Of a stretch of 64,000 nucleotides of DNA, positions 1-10,035 are shown one piece after another. Each line of letters starts with the position of its first letter. Position 1 is the first letter of the stretch. The notes beneath the pieces were generated by a model that was given only the letters and a program-made list of their open reading frames with translations, was not told where the DNA came from and did not search any database. The stretch comes from Coprinellus micaceus (Eukaryota; Basidiomycota; Agaricomycetes; Agaricales; Psathyrellaceae): the NCBI GenBank assembly GCA_951394405.1, contig OX596343.1:1488001-1552000 (forward strand), written 5' to 3'. The translations under genes were made by a program, and so were the position numbers.

Positions 1-1
1 C

Positions 2-340
2 TACGATACCCTTCTCAACTTCCTCGGGCTCATCGGGTACTGGGCCTCGGCCTACGTAGCAATCATCCTTGTCGAGCACCTCTGGTTCCGGCAAAACGAC
101 CCGAAGCAGTACAACGAAAAGATCTGGAACAGTCCCAAAAAGCTACCCACTGGCCTCGCGGCTTTGGGCGCTGGGATATGCTCGATCGGGCTGATCGTCC
201 CTTCGATGCACCAGGTGTGGTTTGTGGGCCCGCTGGCGAAGACGGCGGGCGATATTGGGTTTGAAGTGGCTTTTGGGGTCAGTGGTGTGATGTATGTTCC
301 ATTCAGATACCTCGAGATTCGGATGAGGGGGCACCTTTAG
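2..340 (+). CDS. NCS1-type purine/cytosine permease, C-terminal part
   Basis: This is the last 112 residues of a membrane transporter of the nucleobase-cation-symport-1 family (fungal Fcy2-like branch), which imports cytosine and purines across the plasma membrane with protons. The 5' part lies outside the window. Visible are a hydrophobic segment starting YDTLLNFLGLIGYWASAYVA, the charged loop EHLWFRQNDPKQYN with a typical 'F-R-x-x-D/N-x-x-x-Y' pattern, two more hydrophobic stretches (LAALGAGICSIGLIVPS and FEVAFGVSGVMYVPFRYLE) and a short basic tail ending RMRGHL. These match the end of fungal members in order and spacing. No intron is needed in this stretch. Substrate cannot be told from the C-terminus alone. 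Confidence 0.85.
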   Translation, partial: YDTLLNFLGLIGYWASAYVAIILVEHLWFRQNDPKQYNEKIWNSPKKLPTGLAALGAGICSIGLIVPSMHQVWFVGPLAKTAGDIGFEVAFGVSGVMYVPFRYLEIRMRGHL

Positions 341-1029
341 GCGAGTTCCTGATGCCATTGATCAGGTTGGCAGCCGCGATGTACTTTCATAGCTATATTG
401 CGGTTGGTAGTGGCAGGGTCTATGGTCGTGTCCGCCGCGGGAGACCAAGGCTAGGCAACAAAATAAATCGCTTCCATGGCAGAGGGGCCCGATCGGAACA
501 TATCCAGGAGATTATTCGATGTGTATATTCCTAGGTGCCAACACGCTGTTTGTGCGATTGGGTATTAAGTAGCCACATGCACCTCGCCAGCCGGGCTTCT
601 GGGCGCTAAAGTATAGCGGGAATCGCCGACAGTTTGAAGCCCGACATCAAGAACTCCTGCCAAGCGCGGGGCCAAGCGAGACCCCTGTCCAACAACATGG
701 AGTCCTCATCGAGTCGTCTCCCACCGTTCTCTGCTACTCCTCGACGTACCTTCCAGTCAGTCGACTTGACTTTCGCTGTCTAGACCGACGGAATGGACGA
801 TGGGCGGCATCATCTCCAGTATCCAGTTTTGTGATCTTTATCTTGTCGGTTCCAATCAGCGCGCAGGAGCAAAATTAATAGAGTCGCTTGCGGAGCATGA
901 CTTGTTGTCACCCAATACAGCATGCTTCTCAGGGCAGTCGTGCCTAGCGAATAGGCGCTCTGCGGCTCTGCCTTGCTTTCCTTCCACCACGACCGCTGTC
1001 TTCCTCCCTCTCCCCATAGTCCCCTAATA
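341..1029. other. Intergenic region
   Basis: The 689 bases between the permease stop and the next start codon hold the 3' flank of the permease and the promoter of the surface protein gene. Open frames here are short and show no family motif. The stretch from about 960 to 1029 is pyrimidine-rich, as is common just upstream of start codons in these fungi. Confidence 0.6.
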
Positions 1030-2641
1030 ATGTCCGTGGCCGACAGGCTGGTGTCCGTGGACAACACAGACCCCCAATTTAAGTGGGACGGTCCGTGGTT
1101 TAGCACTCAGGGTAATACGGACGACTGGGGTCAGAACGGACCCCCATTTCTGAGCACACTGCAGGGTATAACGACGAACGGGGGGCTCTCATTCTCCTTC
1201 ACAGGTATGTAGGTTTCATTCCGCTCGTCCATCGATCTCTGATTTGAATTTCGCCTTTCACATAGGCAGGAGTGTACGTTTATGGGGTTCCCTCCGACCT
1301 CAAAATATTACGGGAGGGCGAGGCCGAGATCCAGATTGGGATTGCTTTGTGGATGGGAATAACACAGGGCAACCATGGACGTATCCAACGAAGGCGTACA
1401 GCAACTTTTTACTGTGCTGGGGCCAGGACATCACTGATGGCAACCACACACTCGAACTGAAGGCCGCGGTTCAGAGCCAAACACTATGGGTGGATCAAGT
1501 GCAATACCAAGCGACTACAGATGTAGACCTCTCGGCCGCTTGGACGGAAGTGGATCAGGACGATGGGCGCTTCAAATACTCAGATGGCTGGGATGAGGAT
1601 ACCGAAGGGTATCGAAGGTCGACGAACACACCTGGTGCTTGGTTGACTTATGACTTCAATGGTATGTATGGAGTTCCCTGCGTTACGATGTGAACCTCTG
1701 ACATGGTTGTTTCTGTCGTAGGGGAAGCGGTGATCTTTGGAGCCTACACCCCAGGAAGTGCGACCGCTTTGGAAGGCCTTGCATCATACATCGTGGATGG
1801 AGGGCCACCAACTGACTTCAAGATCCCCACCACCACTGTGGCCAAGTACAACCAGCCTTACTTCGAAATTACTGGTCTGAAACCAGGTCCACATCGTCTT
1901 CAACTTACCAACAAGGGGAACTCCTCAACAGCCCCCCTCGCGTTTACGTATATGTACACCAAGAACGCCCGCCCCGAATCCACCCCTGAAGTGAAGCCGA
2001 ACAAAGTGCCCAAAATAATCGGAGGAGCTGTCGGGGGTGGACTCGGTGCCATCTTGCTTGCAGTTCTACTCGTCTTCTGCGTGCTAAAGCTACGGAGGCG
2101 CCGTCAGAAACGGAAAGAGCAACTCATTGTGGGGCCTATCGTTGCCATCCCTGAGGAGAAGACAGGAACACACAGCATCCTCTCGAAGGATGTCACGGGT
2201 TCTACATATATCTCCCCTACTCAAGTCAGCCCAAACCCGTGGAACGGGCAACCACAACCACCCGCTTTACAGCACCATACGTCGCAACCCCTCCTCTCAC
2301 AGTATCCCTCTTCCTCACAACTGTCCTCCCCTCATTCACCTCCTGCATCTCATCCCATTCTCGCACAACCGCTTCCATCGCAGTCTCCGCCTTCGCAGCA
2401 TCTCATTCCTTCACTCTACCCTGCTTCATCTTTCCCTCCACCCCAGCCGGCCTTGTCACACTCCTCTTCGTTTACCCCGCTACGAAGGAGCCCTCCTGCA
2501 GCCGTCCCTCAGGCCAACGCATGGCCGAACGTCGCTGGGCCTCAACCTCAAGTCGATGTAGGCAGGATATCTTACTTACAGACAATGGACGGGAAGGCGG
2601 ATGAGTTCAACCCTTACCAGTTCTCCAAAGATTCAAAGTAG
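1030..2641 (+). CDS. Two-domain surface protein with single membrane helix and Pro/Ser/Gln-rich tail
   Basis: Exons 1030..1204, 1266..1661 and 1722..2641 join in phase to about 496 residues. It belongs to a large basidiomycete family with two beta-sandwich (carbohydrate-binding-like) halves outside the membrane. Seen in order: an opening VSVDNTDPQFKWDG; the first-domain pattern GLSFSFTG-RSVRLWG followed by DPDWDCFVDG; the second-domain pattern WLTYDFNG-EAVIFGAYTP followed by YIVDGGPP and GLKPGPHRLQLTN; a membrane helix around IIGGAVGGGLGAILLAVLLV; a strongly basic stop-transfer stretch LRRRRQKRK; and a cytoplasmic tail of about 170 residues rich in Pro, Ser and Gln. Both introns fall just after an F-x-G turn, at equivalent points of the two domains, which suggests internal duplication. 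No N-terminal signal peptide is visible, as in several family members. Ligand unknown. Confidence 0.8.
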
Positions 2642-3420
2642 CTGGGGCCACACGACATACACCATCCACGAAGCTATTTCGACATACAAGTAGGCTCGCA
2701 CTTGGTCAACACTGTACTACTCTATTTATACTCATGACACTTATTCAATGCTTTGGTAGCATCCTCGACGGATTGCCTCTGATCTGTAACGTTTCTGAGG
2801 CGGGGTGCGGGGGTCTGGTTCCCTTCCGTGGAGGCGGGTTTAGGGCACTTGCCTTGCGACCATCATATAGTCACTCAGCAAAGCAGAAACGTTGGACGGC
2901 TGGGTAACCTAGTGCCGGAGGAAACACAGTGGTGACGCCTAATTTGGGTAGAGGAAGAGTGAAGTTGTTGTATAGTCTTGGATACCCAGACGTTGAGGCG
3001 AGCTGCCCAAAAAGGTATCAGCTGCCACTTGAACGTCTGGGAAATCAGCGGCGACTCCAAGGGACCTCAGCGTTCCGGTTGTGGCAGCTGGTACCTTTTT
3101 GGGCAGCTCGCCTCAATCCGAGACTAGTAAAGATCCCTTTCTATGACTGTCCCGTTTTGACTGAAAAGTATTTGGAGGAAGAAGAAGACTTCGGCGAATG
3201 CCGCAAACTACACGTAGCCCCTATTCACCCCGCCCAGCTCACTCCACATTGCGATTCCCTGGCGGCTAAATTAGTCCCACAAGCGCCCATCGCTCGAGAT
3301 GCATTCGTATCATATTTTTGCGCTAGTCGATACAAGAAACAGACATTTTCTGCGGAACCCAGGGACAGCCCCCAGTGCGGCAGTGCCTCGGGGGCTTCAG
3401 CAAGGTCAGTGAACAGCTAA
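2642..3420. other. Intergenic region with hairpin
   Basis: This stretch holds the 3' flank of the surface protein gene and the long inverted repeat annotated separately. A 163-codon plus-strand open frame crosses the hairpin (2929..3420), but half of it is made of the inverted repeat and it shows no motif, so I do not call it a gene. Confidence 0.5.
2993..3116. repeat. Inverted repeat, two 36-bp arms around a 52-bp spacer
   Basis: The arms 2993..3028 and 3081..3116 are reverse complements with one mismatch (T at 3018 against the partner's C-equivalent). Outside the arms the similarity goes on after a 10-base gap: TAGTCTTGGA on the left mirrors the complement of TCCGAGACTA on the right. The 10 extra bases include CCCAGACGTT, which is itself complementary to AACGTCTGGG inside the spacer, so two alternative hairpins can form. 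No transposase, terminal repeat with target duplication, or second copy was seen, so it may be the core of a miniature inverted-repeat element or a solo palindrome. Confidence 0.8.
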
Positions 3421-3714
3421 GTATGTTATCAACACGAGTTCAATTATGGATGTGTTGGGACTTGGTGCGAAGGCTCAGGTCATGGGCCCGAGAGTTGCGA
3501 TTTAATCGTTCTGAAGAAAGGGATCAAGCTAACGGCGAGGGCCATCTTCGTGGTTCAGAGAGCACTAGGGTTGGACAAAGATGGGACGCAGGAATACGAC
3601 GAGGAAGGCTACAAGGCCTGGTGGGAATCGCTGCAAAGTAAATTCAAAGTGGAGGACGACAGGAACAGGCTGGATTATAGACAATACAGATGGGATTTAC
3701 CTTGTGAATATTGA
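3421..3714 (+). pseudogene. Coding-like fragment without start codon
   Basis: A 97-residue open frame without any Met follows a stop at 3418..3420. Its second half is protein-like: LIVLKKGIKLTARAIFVVQR then RALGLDKDGTQEYDEEGYKA and WWESLQSKFKVEDDRNRLDY, with balanced charged and hydrophobic residues and codon use like real exons nearby. It ends with TGA at 3712. No family is recognised. It could be the last exon of a small gene whose earlier exons I cannot find, the relic of a gene, or chance. A degenerate direct repeat of its start (about 3446..3500) occurs at about 3737..3805, after its stop. Confidence 0.2.
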
Positions 3715-3870
3715 ATGTCATTGACGGTCCTTGGGGATGTGTGAGTTGGGGACTTGGTTGCAGGTGCGAACGTCGGGCGAAGGTTCAGAGCATAGGTCCC
3801 GGAGTTGAGGATATCATTGGGGTCTAACACTGTGAAGGCAACAGGCTTTTGGGGAAAGACAACCGAACAA

Positions 3871-5303
3871 CTACTGGACGGGAGAGATGGCCTTGGCAAC
3901 GGGCCAGTAGGAAACGTGGCCGTTCGAGTTATTAAACATGGCGGTGGTGGTTCCATCCCCCTACAAACGGACGCGGTCAGGTGAGGAGGAGGACCGAACA
4001 GTCAAGAACCCTTCTACTCACGATAAAGTTGTGGGGGAAGCCCAAGTCCAATGGAGCGATCGAATCGAGGAATTTGAGGTGCTCGTCCGTAAGGGCGATG
4101 TCCAAGGCTTCGATATTCTCCAAGAGGTTCTCGACTTTGCGTCCACCAATGATGGGGAAGACGAAGGTCGTCTTATGGAGGACATAGGCGATGGCAACTG
4201 CGAGACCGACCGTAAGTAGGGGCTCAGCTCACGACGAAGCAATAGACATACCAGCGCCGATGCTCTTTGCCCCGACCTCCGCCGCAACTTTCTCAAGAGC
4301 CTGGCAGACCTTGACCTGCTCTTCAGTACGTTCCCATTGAGGCCCACCGTAGTGTGCGCGACCCTTCTCTCCCGACTGGCGACGGCGTTCTTCTTCGGCG
4401 TCAGAGCGAATCTTCCCGCCGGCAAGAACAGCCCAGGGGGCCAGAGCAATGCCTTCGTCGCGCGCCATGGGGATGATGTCGCGCTCAAAGGAGCGCTCAA
4501 GGATGCTCCACATCCCTTGGTACACGGAGAATTGGGTGAGGGCGTGGTCCCTCGCGTACTGGTTAGCCTTGGTCACCACCCATGCTGGGGCGTCGGAAAT
4601 TCCCTGAAGAAACCTTAACCTCATGTCTGAAATTGACGGAACATATACGTACGAGGTAGAGGACTTTGCGAGAAAGGACGAGGCCGTGCAGAGCTTGCAT
4701 CAGCTCGGGGATGCTAGTGGTGAAGTCCCACCAGTGGACGTAGAAGAGGTCGATGTAGGGAGTCGCAAGCCTCTCGAGGGATGCCTCAATGCTGACATGC
4801 AGAGACTTGAGGCTGTTCCCGGCGAACTGGACCTTCTGGGCGACGTTTGGGTCTCTGAGGGCAGGCGAGTTGGTATACTGATACGAGATCAGTAAAGTTT
4901 CCCTTGCGGGATAGTCTTGCAATGCATACCTTAGTCGCGACGAACATCTGGTCGCGGATACCCCTGGACTTCATCCACTCGCCGATGAACTTCTCAGAGT
5001 CTCCATCTTGGCTAGGAAACAAAGTTCCATCAGTACAGATATCTCAGAACCGACCGGATAGCAGGGCGTACTAGGCGTTCGCGGTGTCGATGAAATTGCC
5101 GCCCAAGTCGTGGTAGGCTAGGCATCGAGAAGCTTGAAGGCATCCTCTTTGTCGGTTCCCGTTATCCCAACGTCAAGCCATTTGTTGCCGATGCTACCGC
5201 CTCCTAGAGCGATAGGGGAGACATGCACACCAGCAGCGGTGCTCAGCTTGCGATAGAAACCGAGCTTAGACTTGGGGAGGGGAGCAGGTGGGAAGAAAGC
5301 CAT
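3871..5303 (-). pseudogene. Aryl-alcohol dehydrogenase-like aldo/keto reductase, frameshifted
   Basis: Six exons read 5303..5072, 5011..4930, 4877..4653, 4603..4252, 4197..4022 and 3960..3871. Joined, they give a 383-residue NADPH-dependent aldo/keto reductase of the AAD/norsolorinic-acid-reductase type, the usual length, but only if 5 bases are ignored in exon 1. The start MAFFPPAPLPKSKLG, the strand PIALGGGSIGNKW, the catalytic Asp and Tyr in GNFIDTANAY, the Lys in MFVATK and the His in LFYVHWWD are all there, as are the barrel segments QFSVYQGMWSILERSFERDI and FPIIGGRKVENL. At 5114..5123 the unit TAGGC (GCCTA on the coding strand) is doubled, which puts TAG right after KLLDA and shifts the frame. 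All five introns are intact and in phase. So this is either a very young pseudogene, a null allele or a base-calling error. Confidence 0.8.
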
Positions 5304-6123
5304 CGTGTTGAGGTAGAAGCTGGGTTCTTTGGATGAGTGAGTGAATGAATTTCTTCGCCTGCCCTCGCCGCCTTTTGTATTCCAGTCGTTCATCCAAAGA
5401 TGGTCGAGGTTGGTGCAAATTCCGCTGCCCCGGAATGGCCGAAGAGCTCTGAGAACGCGATTAGCGCCCATGCCAGGATGAACAAGCCAATATCTGACTA
5501 AGGACGCTTGTTGTCGCCTTCCGAAACCAGAAGAAGCGAAATTTGGACTGAATATCATCCCCTGTGCTGGGCGCCAGATTATGGGGTTGAGAACATTCAG
5601 CTATCCGCAAAACTTACCTTGAAAGGCAGGATGGGAAGGAGGGAAGATCCACGAGGTTCCATTTCGAACAGACCCTGGGGAGGTACTAAGTAAGTCGTTT
5701 TACTAAGCAAAGCTGAGCCGTAAGGTCTACGTGTGCTTGGATGACCACAGCGTGCCGATAGGGGAGTTCTACCCCCAGATATGTCGCAATTGGAAGCCTG
5801 CAGGCAACACTGAGTCCGGCGGGAGTCTCGGAGTTGGTTGGAAGCCTGCGAAGAGGAGCGATCGGGAAAGTCGGGGGTCACGATTCGGGGCGAGACGAGT
5901 AGTTTCAATGCAACGATGCATGCGGGTCATGGCCAGAGTGTGTGTTCGAGACGAAGCGCCACGGTGACTGCCAGCCTGCCGATAGGCGCTTGAAGTTGAA
6001 GCTTCGGAGCTAGCCGAGTGTTTCAAACACCGCGACCTCGATTTTAGATGCATCTTCTTAATCTTCTTCCTACTCCTCTATTCCTCATGCCCATCCCGTT
6101 CTCCATTATACCCCCCTAAAAGG
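5304..6123. other. Divergent intergenic region
   Basis: These 820 bases separate the start of the reductase (minus) from the start of the next gene (plus) and should contain both promoters. The last 70 bases before 6124 are strongly pyrimidine-rich (TTCTTCCTACTCCTC-like). No coding motif or clear TATA box was found. Confidence 0.5.
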
Positions 6124-8399
6124 ATGTCAGACTCATTTCAGACGCCATTTCCAACGGATTCGAGCAGGTCTCAGGCATTCGCCTTGAAAACGACGCGACC
6201 CAACGACGCGGTGCCTGGGTCGCATTCTCCAGTTCCTCGCAGCTCTAAACCGACCGTTAAACGCGTGTATGCGCGCAAAAGGACCCTTCATGGCAATTCT
6301 AGCTCACGAAATCTCAAAGAAAACTCTTTTCACTCCAAGTCTGGTTCTGGGACGACGGAACTCAAACTGAACCTCCGAAGCAAGCTGAGGGCGCGACGCA
6401 CCACATCATTTGCAAGTCTCCAGGACCGTAAGAAGGAAACTGGGGAACATTCTGGGCCCCGCCTTGGGCGAAAATCTTCCAGGGCCTCGTCTCGCCGTTC
6501 TTTGGACAGCCCATTCTGTTCCCAGCCGTCGTCTCCAAACAGAGACGAACCAGTACCCAATGCTCAAGTTTCCCGAAGCAACTCCAAGAGGAACCGTTCT
6601 TCTGGGTCGGAGAGTGGTGACCCTGCATTGCCAGAGCCGAAGCGACGAAACTCTGCCAATCACCCGGAGACTGATTTTGCAACGCCTATGCTTCCGTCTC
6701 CGTCCGGAGGGAACCCAATGCTTTCAGGCGATGCAGCGCAGGTCGGACTCAGCAGACGTCCCTCACACCCAGATATAGGATACGACCCGCTTCTTCGGCT
6801 TGGGAGCGGCCTGGACTTTCTTCAAGCTTCTCTGCCTGTTGTCGACTTCAATAGGCCGCCATCTCAGCTCAGCATCTACGCCCCGGTGGAAGCAAGTGGC
6901 CCGTCATACCTGGCTCGAGCGGACTCCCTGACCTCTAACGATCGTTTCGCGGCTGATGTGCGCGCTGCTTCCACTCCATACAATGTCAACCGTTTCTCCT
7001 CTGGTGCTCAGAACCCTGCCGAGCCTCGAGCGCCTCCCATCCTCGAACCTTCGCCTATCTTACTCAAACGAGGTGCCCTGGATAGTCTGACCGAGAACAT
7101 GTCCTTGACCTCAGTTATGGAGCCTTCTGTTCTGAACGATGAGACGACGGCCGATCGCACTCCTTGGATCACGGATAGTCTCATCTCTCCTCCCACAATT
7201 TACCGGCGACAGAACCTTGGTTCGGAGCAGGACGATGACCAAGACTCCCCGACAGGACTTGCTGGTGCAACGAACATCCTGGAACTCGATATCACAATGT
7301 CTTCTGGCCCTGGAACTGACAACGCTCAAACCATAGAAAACGCTGATGCCCATGAACGTAAGGCTGTTAGTCCCCTCATACCTGGTTCAGAAGGCTCAAA
7401 TTCGATTCAGGAGAACTAGCTGATCAGGACCCCGGCCTCCAAGATATCGGGGCAACAAGAGTCGGTGTGGACAAGGTCCATCAGCGTCGCGAGGCTCCTG
7501 GACGGGTTCGGAGTGGCACTGCCATTGCTCCTGCTCCAGTAGCGGCACCCGTCCCAGACAGTCGCGCACGTACGGGCGTTCCCGTCCCCCTAGCGCAGCA
7601 GAAGGCTCGACAAAGGAGCGACACGATCACACCGAACTCAGTTCCGAAGCTTTCTCTGAAACATGTGACTGGTAGATCTCGGAGCGGAACCATCACTGCC
7701 ACTCAACCCAAGAACCCCGGCAAAGTTCCTTCCCTGGGAGCGACCGCAGACGAAGCTCTTGTTAAGGATACGGCTGTTGAGCCTCACGTAGATGCTGATT
7801 ATGACCCGACCCCTGCCGACGAAATGGAGTTCTCTTCGGCGCCTAATCCTGATATAGACCCTGAACTGGACGATGATGTGGCAGACATTACCTTCTGTTC
7901 CTCCCATACCCACAATGGCCGGTCTCCTGGCGCTGCGCCCCCTGCTACCAAACCCCCTCGCAAGTCGAAACTAGCGCTGCTCCCTTCGGCGACGGAACCT
8001 GGCACTGCAGATGCCAACTTTGCTGCCCCAGGTGATAGGGATACATCCTGTGCAACGAAAGGCGAAAGGAAAAAAGCGGATAGCGGTGAAAATAGTAAGC
8101 GCTCTAAACGCATCAACCTCAAGGCTGCCCTCGGTTTGAATCCCAAATCTACGGCGAGGCGACCCAAGGACCAAACATCAGGACAAGGGAAAGCTTCTGG
8201 ACCTTCGACGCTTAAAAAGAAAAATAACATTCCTCTCACAGCGCCTTCCAGCCACGAGGATATGACGCTTTCGAGTGATCCTCTTGACCTCCTCAGCCAC
8301 TTTGACGAGAATGACTTCAACGAGCCATTCGAGGGGTCGGTCCAACAAAGTGGAAGGGGGAGAAACGGCAGAGGCAGAGGTGCCAAGGCTTCTCAGTGA
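6124..8399 (+). CDS. Large Ser/Pro-rich disordered protein, function unknown
   Basis: Two exons, 6124..7357 and 7420..8399, give 737 residues. The intron uses GTAAGG and the acceptor after AACTAG; the next AG would break the frame. The protein is not recognised. It is low in hydrophobic residues and looks disordered: basic, Ser-rich N-terminal third (VYARKRTLHGNSSSRNLKEN, RSKLRARRTTSFASLQDRKK, RKSSRASSRRS), a middle with many Ser-Pro and Thr-Pro pairs that could be kinase sites, two near-repeats RSGTAIAPAP / RSDTITPNSVPK / RSGTITATQPK around 7500-7700, a Lys-rich part (KRSKRINLKAALGL), and a Gly-Arg tail GRGRNGRGRG before the stop. The basic clusters suggest a nuclear or nucleic-acid-linked role, which is inference only. 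It shares the promoter region with the broken reductase. Confidence 0.7.
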
Positions 8400-8795
8400 T
8401 GAGGCAATGCTATGTCATGTTCGCGGCTTCCCTTTGCTTGTCCATGCTCTCCTGCTTTTTCCGTCTTGCTCGCTGTGATGTCCGGTCTATTCGTGGGCGC
8501 TCTCTTGTAATTCTACCTTACCACCATTATAATCTGGGACTTCGCAGCTCATCGAACTTGCTTGAGTCTCTCTCGGACTTTCCATGGTGTACATCCTATC
8601 GCTTTTTGACCCCGTAGTTGATATCGTTTCTTCATCGCCGCTCGTCCCCGCTTTCTTCATTCTCCGGTACTAGGGTCTGGCCACACTTCCGCTATAGACA
8701 CCCTTGCTCGTGCCTTCGCTAAACCACCTTCTCCGAGCAAACCTTCGTTGCGAATTCGTAGACGATTCATTCTAAAAGTACGACTATGACACGAG
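8400..8795. other. Convergent 3' flanks
   Basis: The 396 bases hold the 3' untranslated regions of two converging genes. It is T-rich on the plus strand up to about 8650. No gene is visible. Confidence 0.5.
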
Positions 8796-10035
8796 CTACG
8801 AGTTGTTTTTCTCCTCGTTAGGAGAAGCATTTTCCAAATCGGCTGAAGACCTGATGGAGGTGACGCTCTCTCTTGCGTGACTCCGAGCGAACATAAGTGC
8901 ATTGGAAATGCCGCCTGACTCCGATGTTTCTTCCTTGCGCCTCGCCCATGATTTTCCTGTCGTCACGCGAAATATGATCATTTGTGGTGAAAGTGACTGC
9001 GGTTATATTATTCAGCTGGAGTTCAGATAGACGGTGTGTCGGACTACGACGCACCAGGAAGGCAAAGTAGAGACTGGAGAGGATGTAGCTCGCTGCCTCT
9101 TTCCCGACTTCTGGGGAGTTTCTGGGCTTCGTGTTCGCCAAGTTGACTGCATAGGCGATCCCGAGAACCGACAATGGGAACGCTGATTCGATGAGAATAG
9201 CGACTACCCCTGTGAAAGCAGAGATGTCCCTGCCGGGATTCAGCGTCGCTATTCGGCGCCGAGCCGTGATCAGTCTGTAGGCAATGAGGGAGGTGACAGA
9301 GACGTTTGTGGCGACAGAAGTGAGCGCCCAAAGGGAGGCGTAGGTAACATCGGTGATGCCCAGCGCAATGTTGTCCGTCAGTGGTACGCAGGACAATATC
9401 CCGAAGACTAAGACAGGCGGCGAAGAAGGAGAGTTAATGTGCGAATGTACGCCCCTTCGAAGGCGGAAGGCTCACCGAAAGCAGTGATAAAGCACGAGGC
9501 GGGGAGCAGGAGCACCCAGAACTTATCGCTCCAGATCACGTAGCAGCGGTATAGCTAAAATAAAAACGCGTTCATATGTCCAGTGCATTGTCGTGTAGAG
9601 GGGGAGATTCGTACCATCAGGCCATCCCCCAAGAGATTGACAACGTTCAGCATGAGCACTGCGCTGGCAAAACCCACCCATGTGCCCTCAGTCCCTCTGA
9701 GGGTGATAAAATCCGCAGGCACTTTAGTATAGAAGGTCGTTCGGAAGTGAAAGTCGAGGTCGGAGCCTGTGGCGAACGTCGGGATGACAAAAAGCAGGGC
9801 CATGATGACAAGATATGGGAGTCGGCCTTGCCGTGCTTCCTTCGAGCCCTCCAAGAAGACTGTGAGGCAGTACGTGCACATGAAGAGCTGTACGCCTAAT
9901 ACCGAGGAGTCAGTCCCCTTCAACGACTACGGGGTGGATACCGGACCTACCGACAACTATGAGCGAGATCGCATTGGCTCCAAGGGACGCCCGCGCAAGC
10001 ACGGTCCCGGCGTGATCGAGATTGACGCTCTCCAT
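8796..10035 (-). CDS. Seven-helix membrane protein of an Agaricomycete-specific family
   Basis: Five exons (10035..9951, 9895..9615, 9554..9476, 9407..9055, 8996..8796) join to 332 residues; every junction is in phase. Family marks are clear: ANAISLIVVGVQLFMCTYCL-type first helices with the GxQLFM-x-Y pattern, LEGSKEARQGRLPYL loop, LMLNVVNLLGDGL helix, LYRCYVIWSDKFWVLLLPA (the LYRCYIIW motif common to this family), later helices VTSLIAYRLI, VVAILIESAFPLSVLGIAYA and a cytoplasmic LSPQMIIFRVTTGKSW after the last helix, then a hydrophilic Ser-rich tail. The topology is GPCR-like, but no receptor function is established for this family. The antisense strand has long open frames that are shadows. 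Confidence 0.8.

Noticed and set aside
2929..3420. 163-codon plus-strand open frame across the hairpin
   Set aside because: Much of it is the two arms of the inverted repeat read through; no protein similarity is recognisable.
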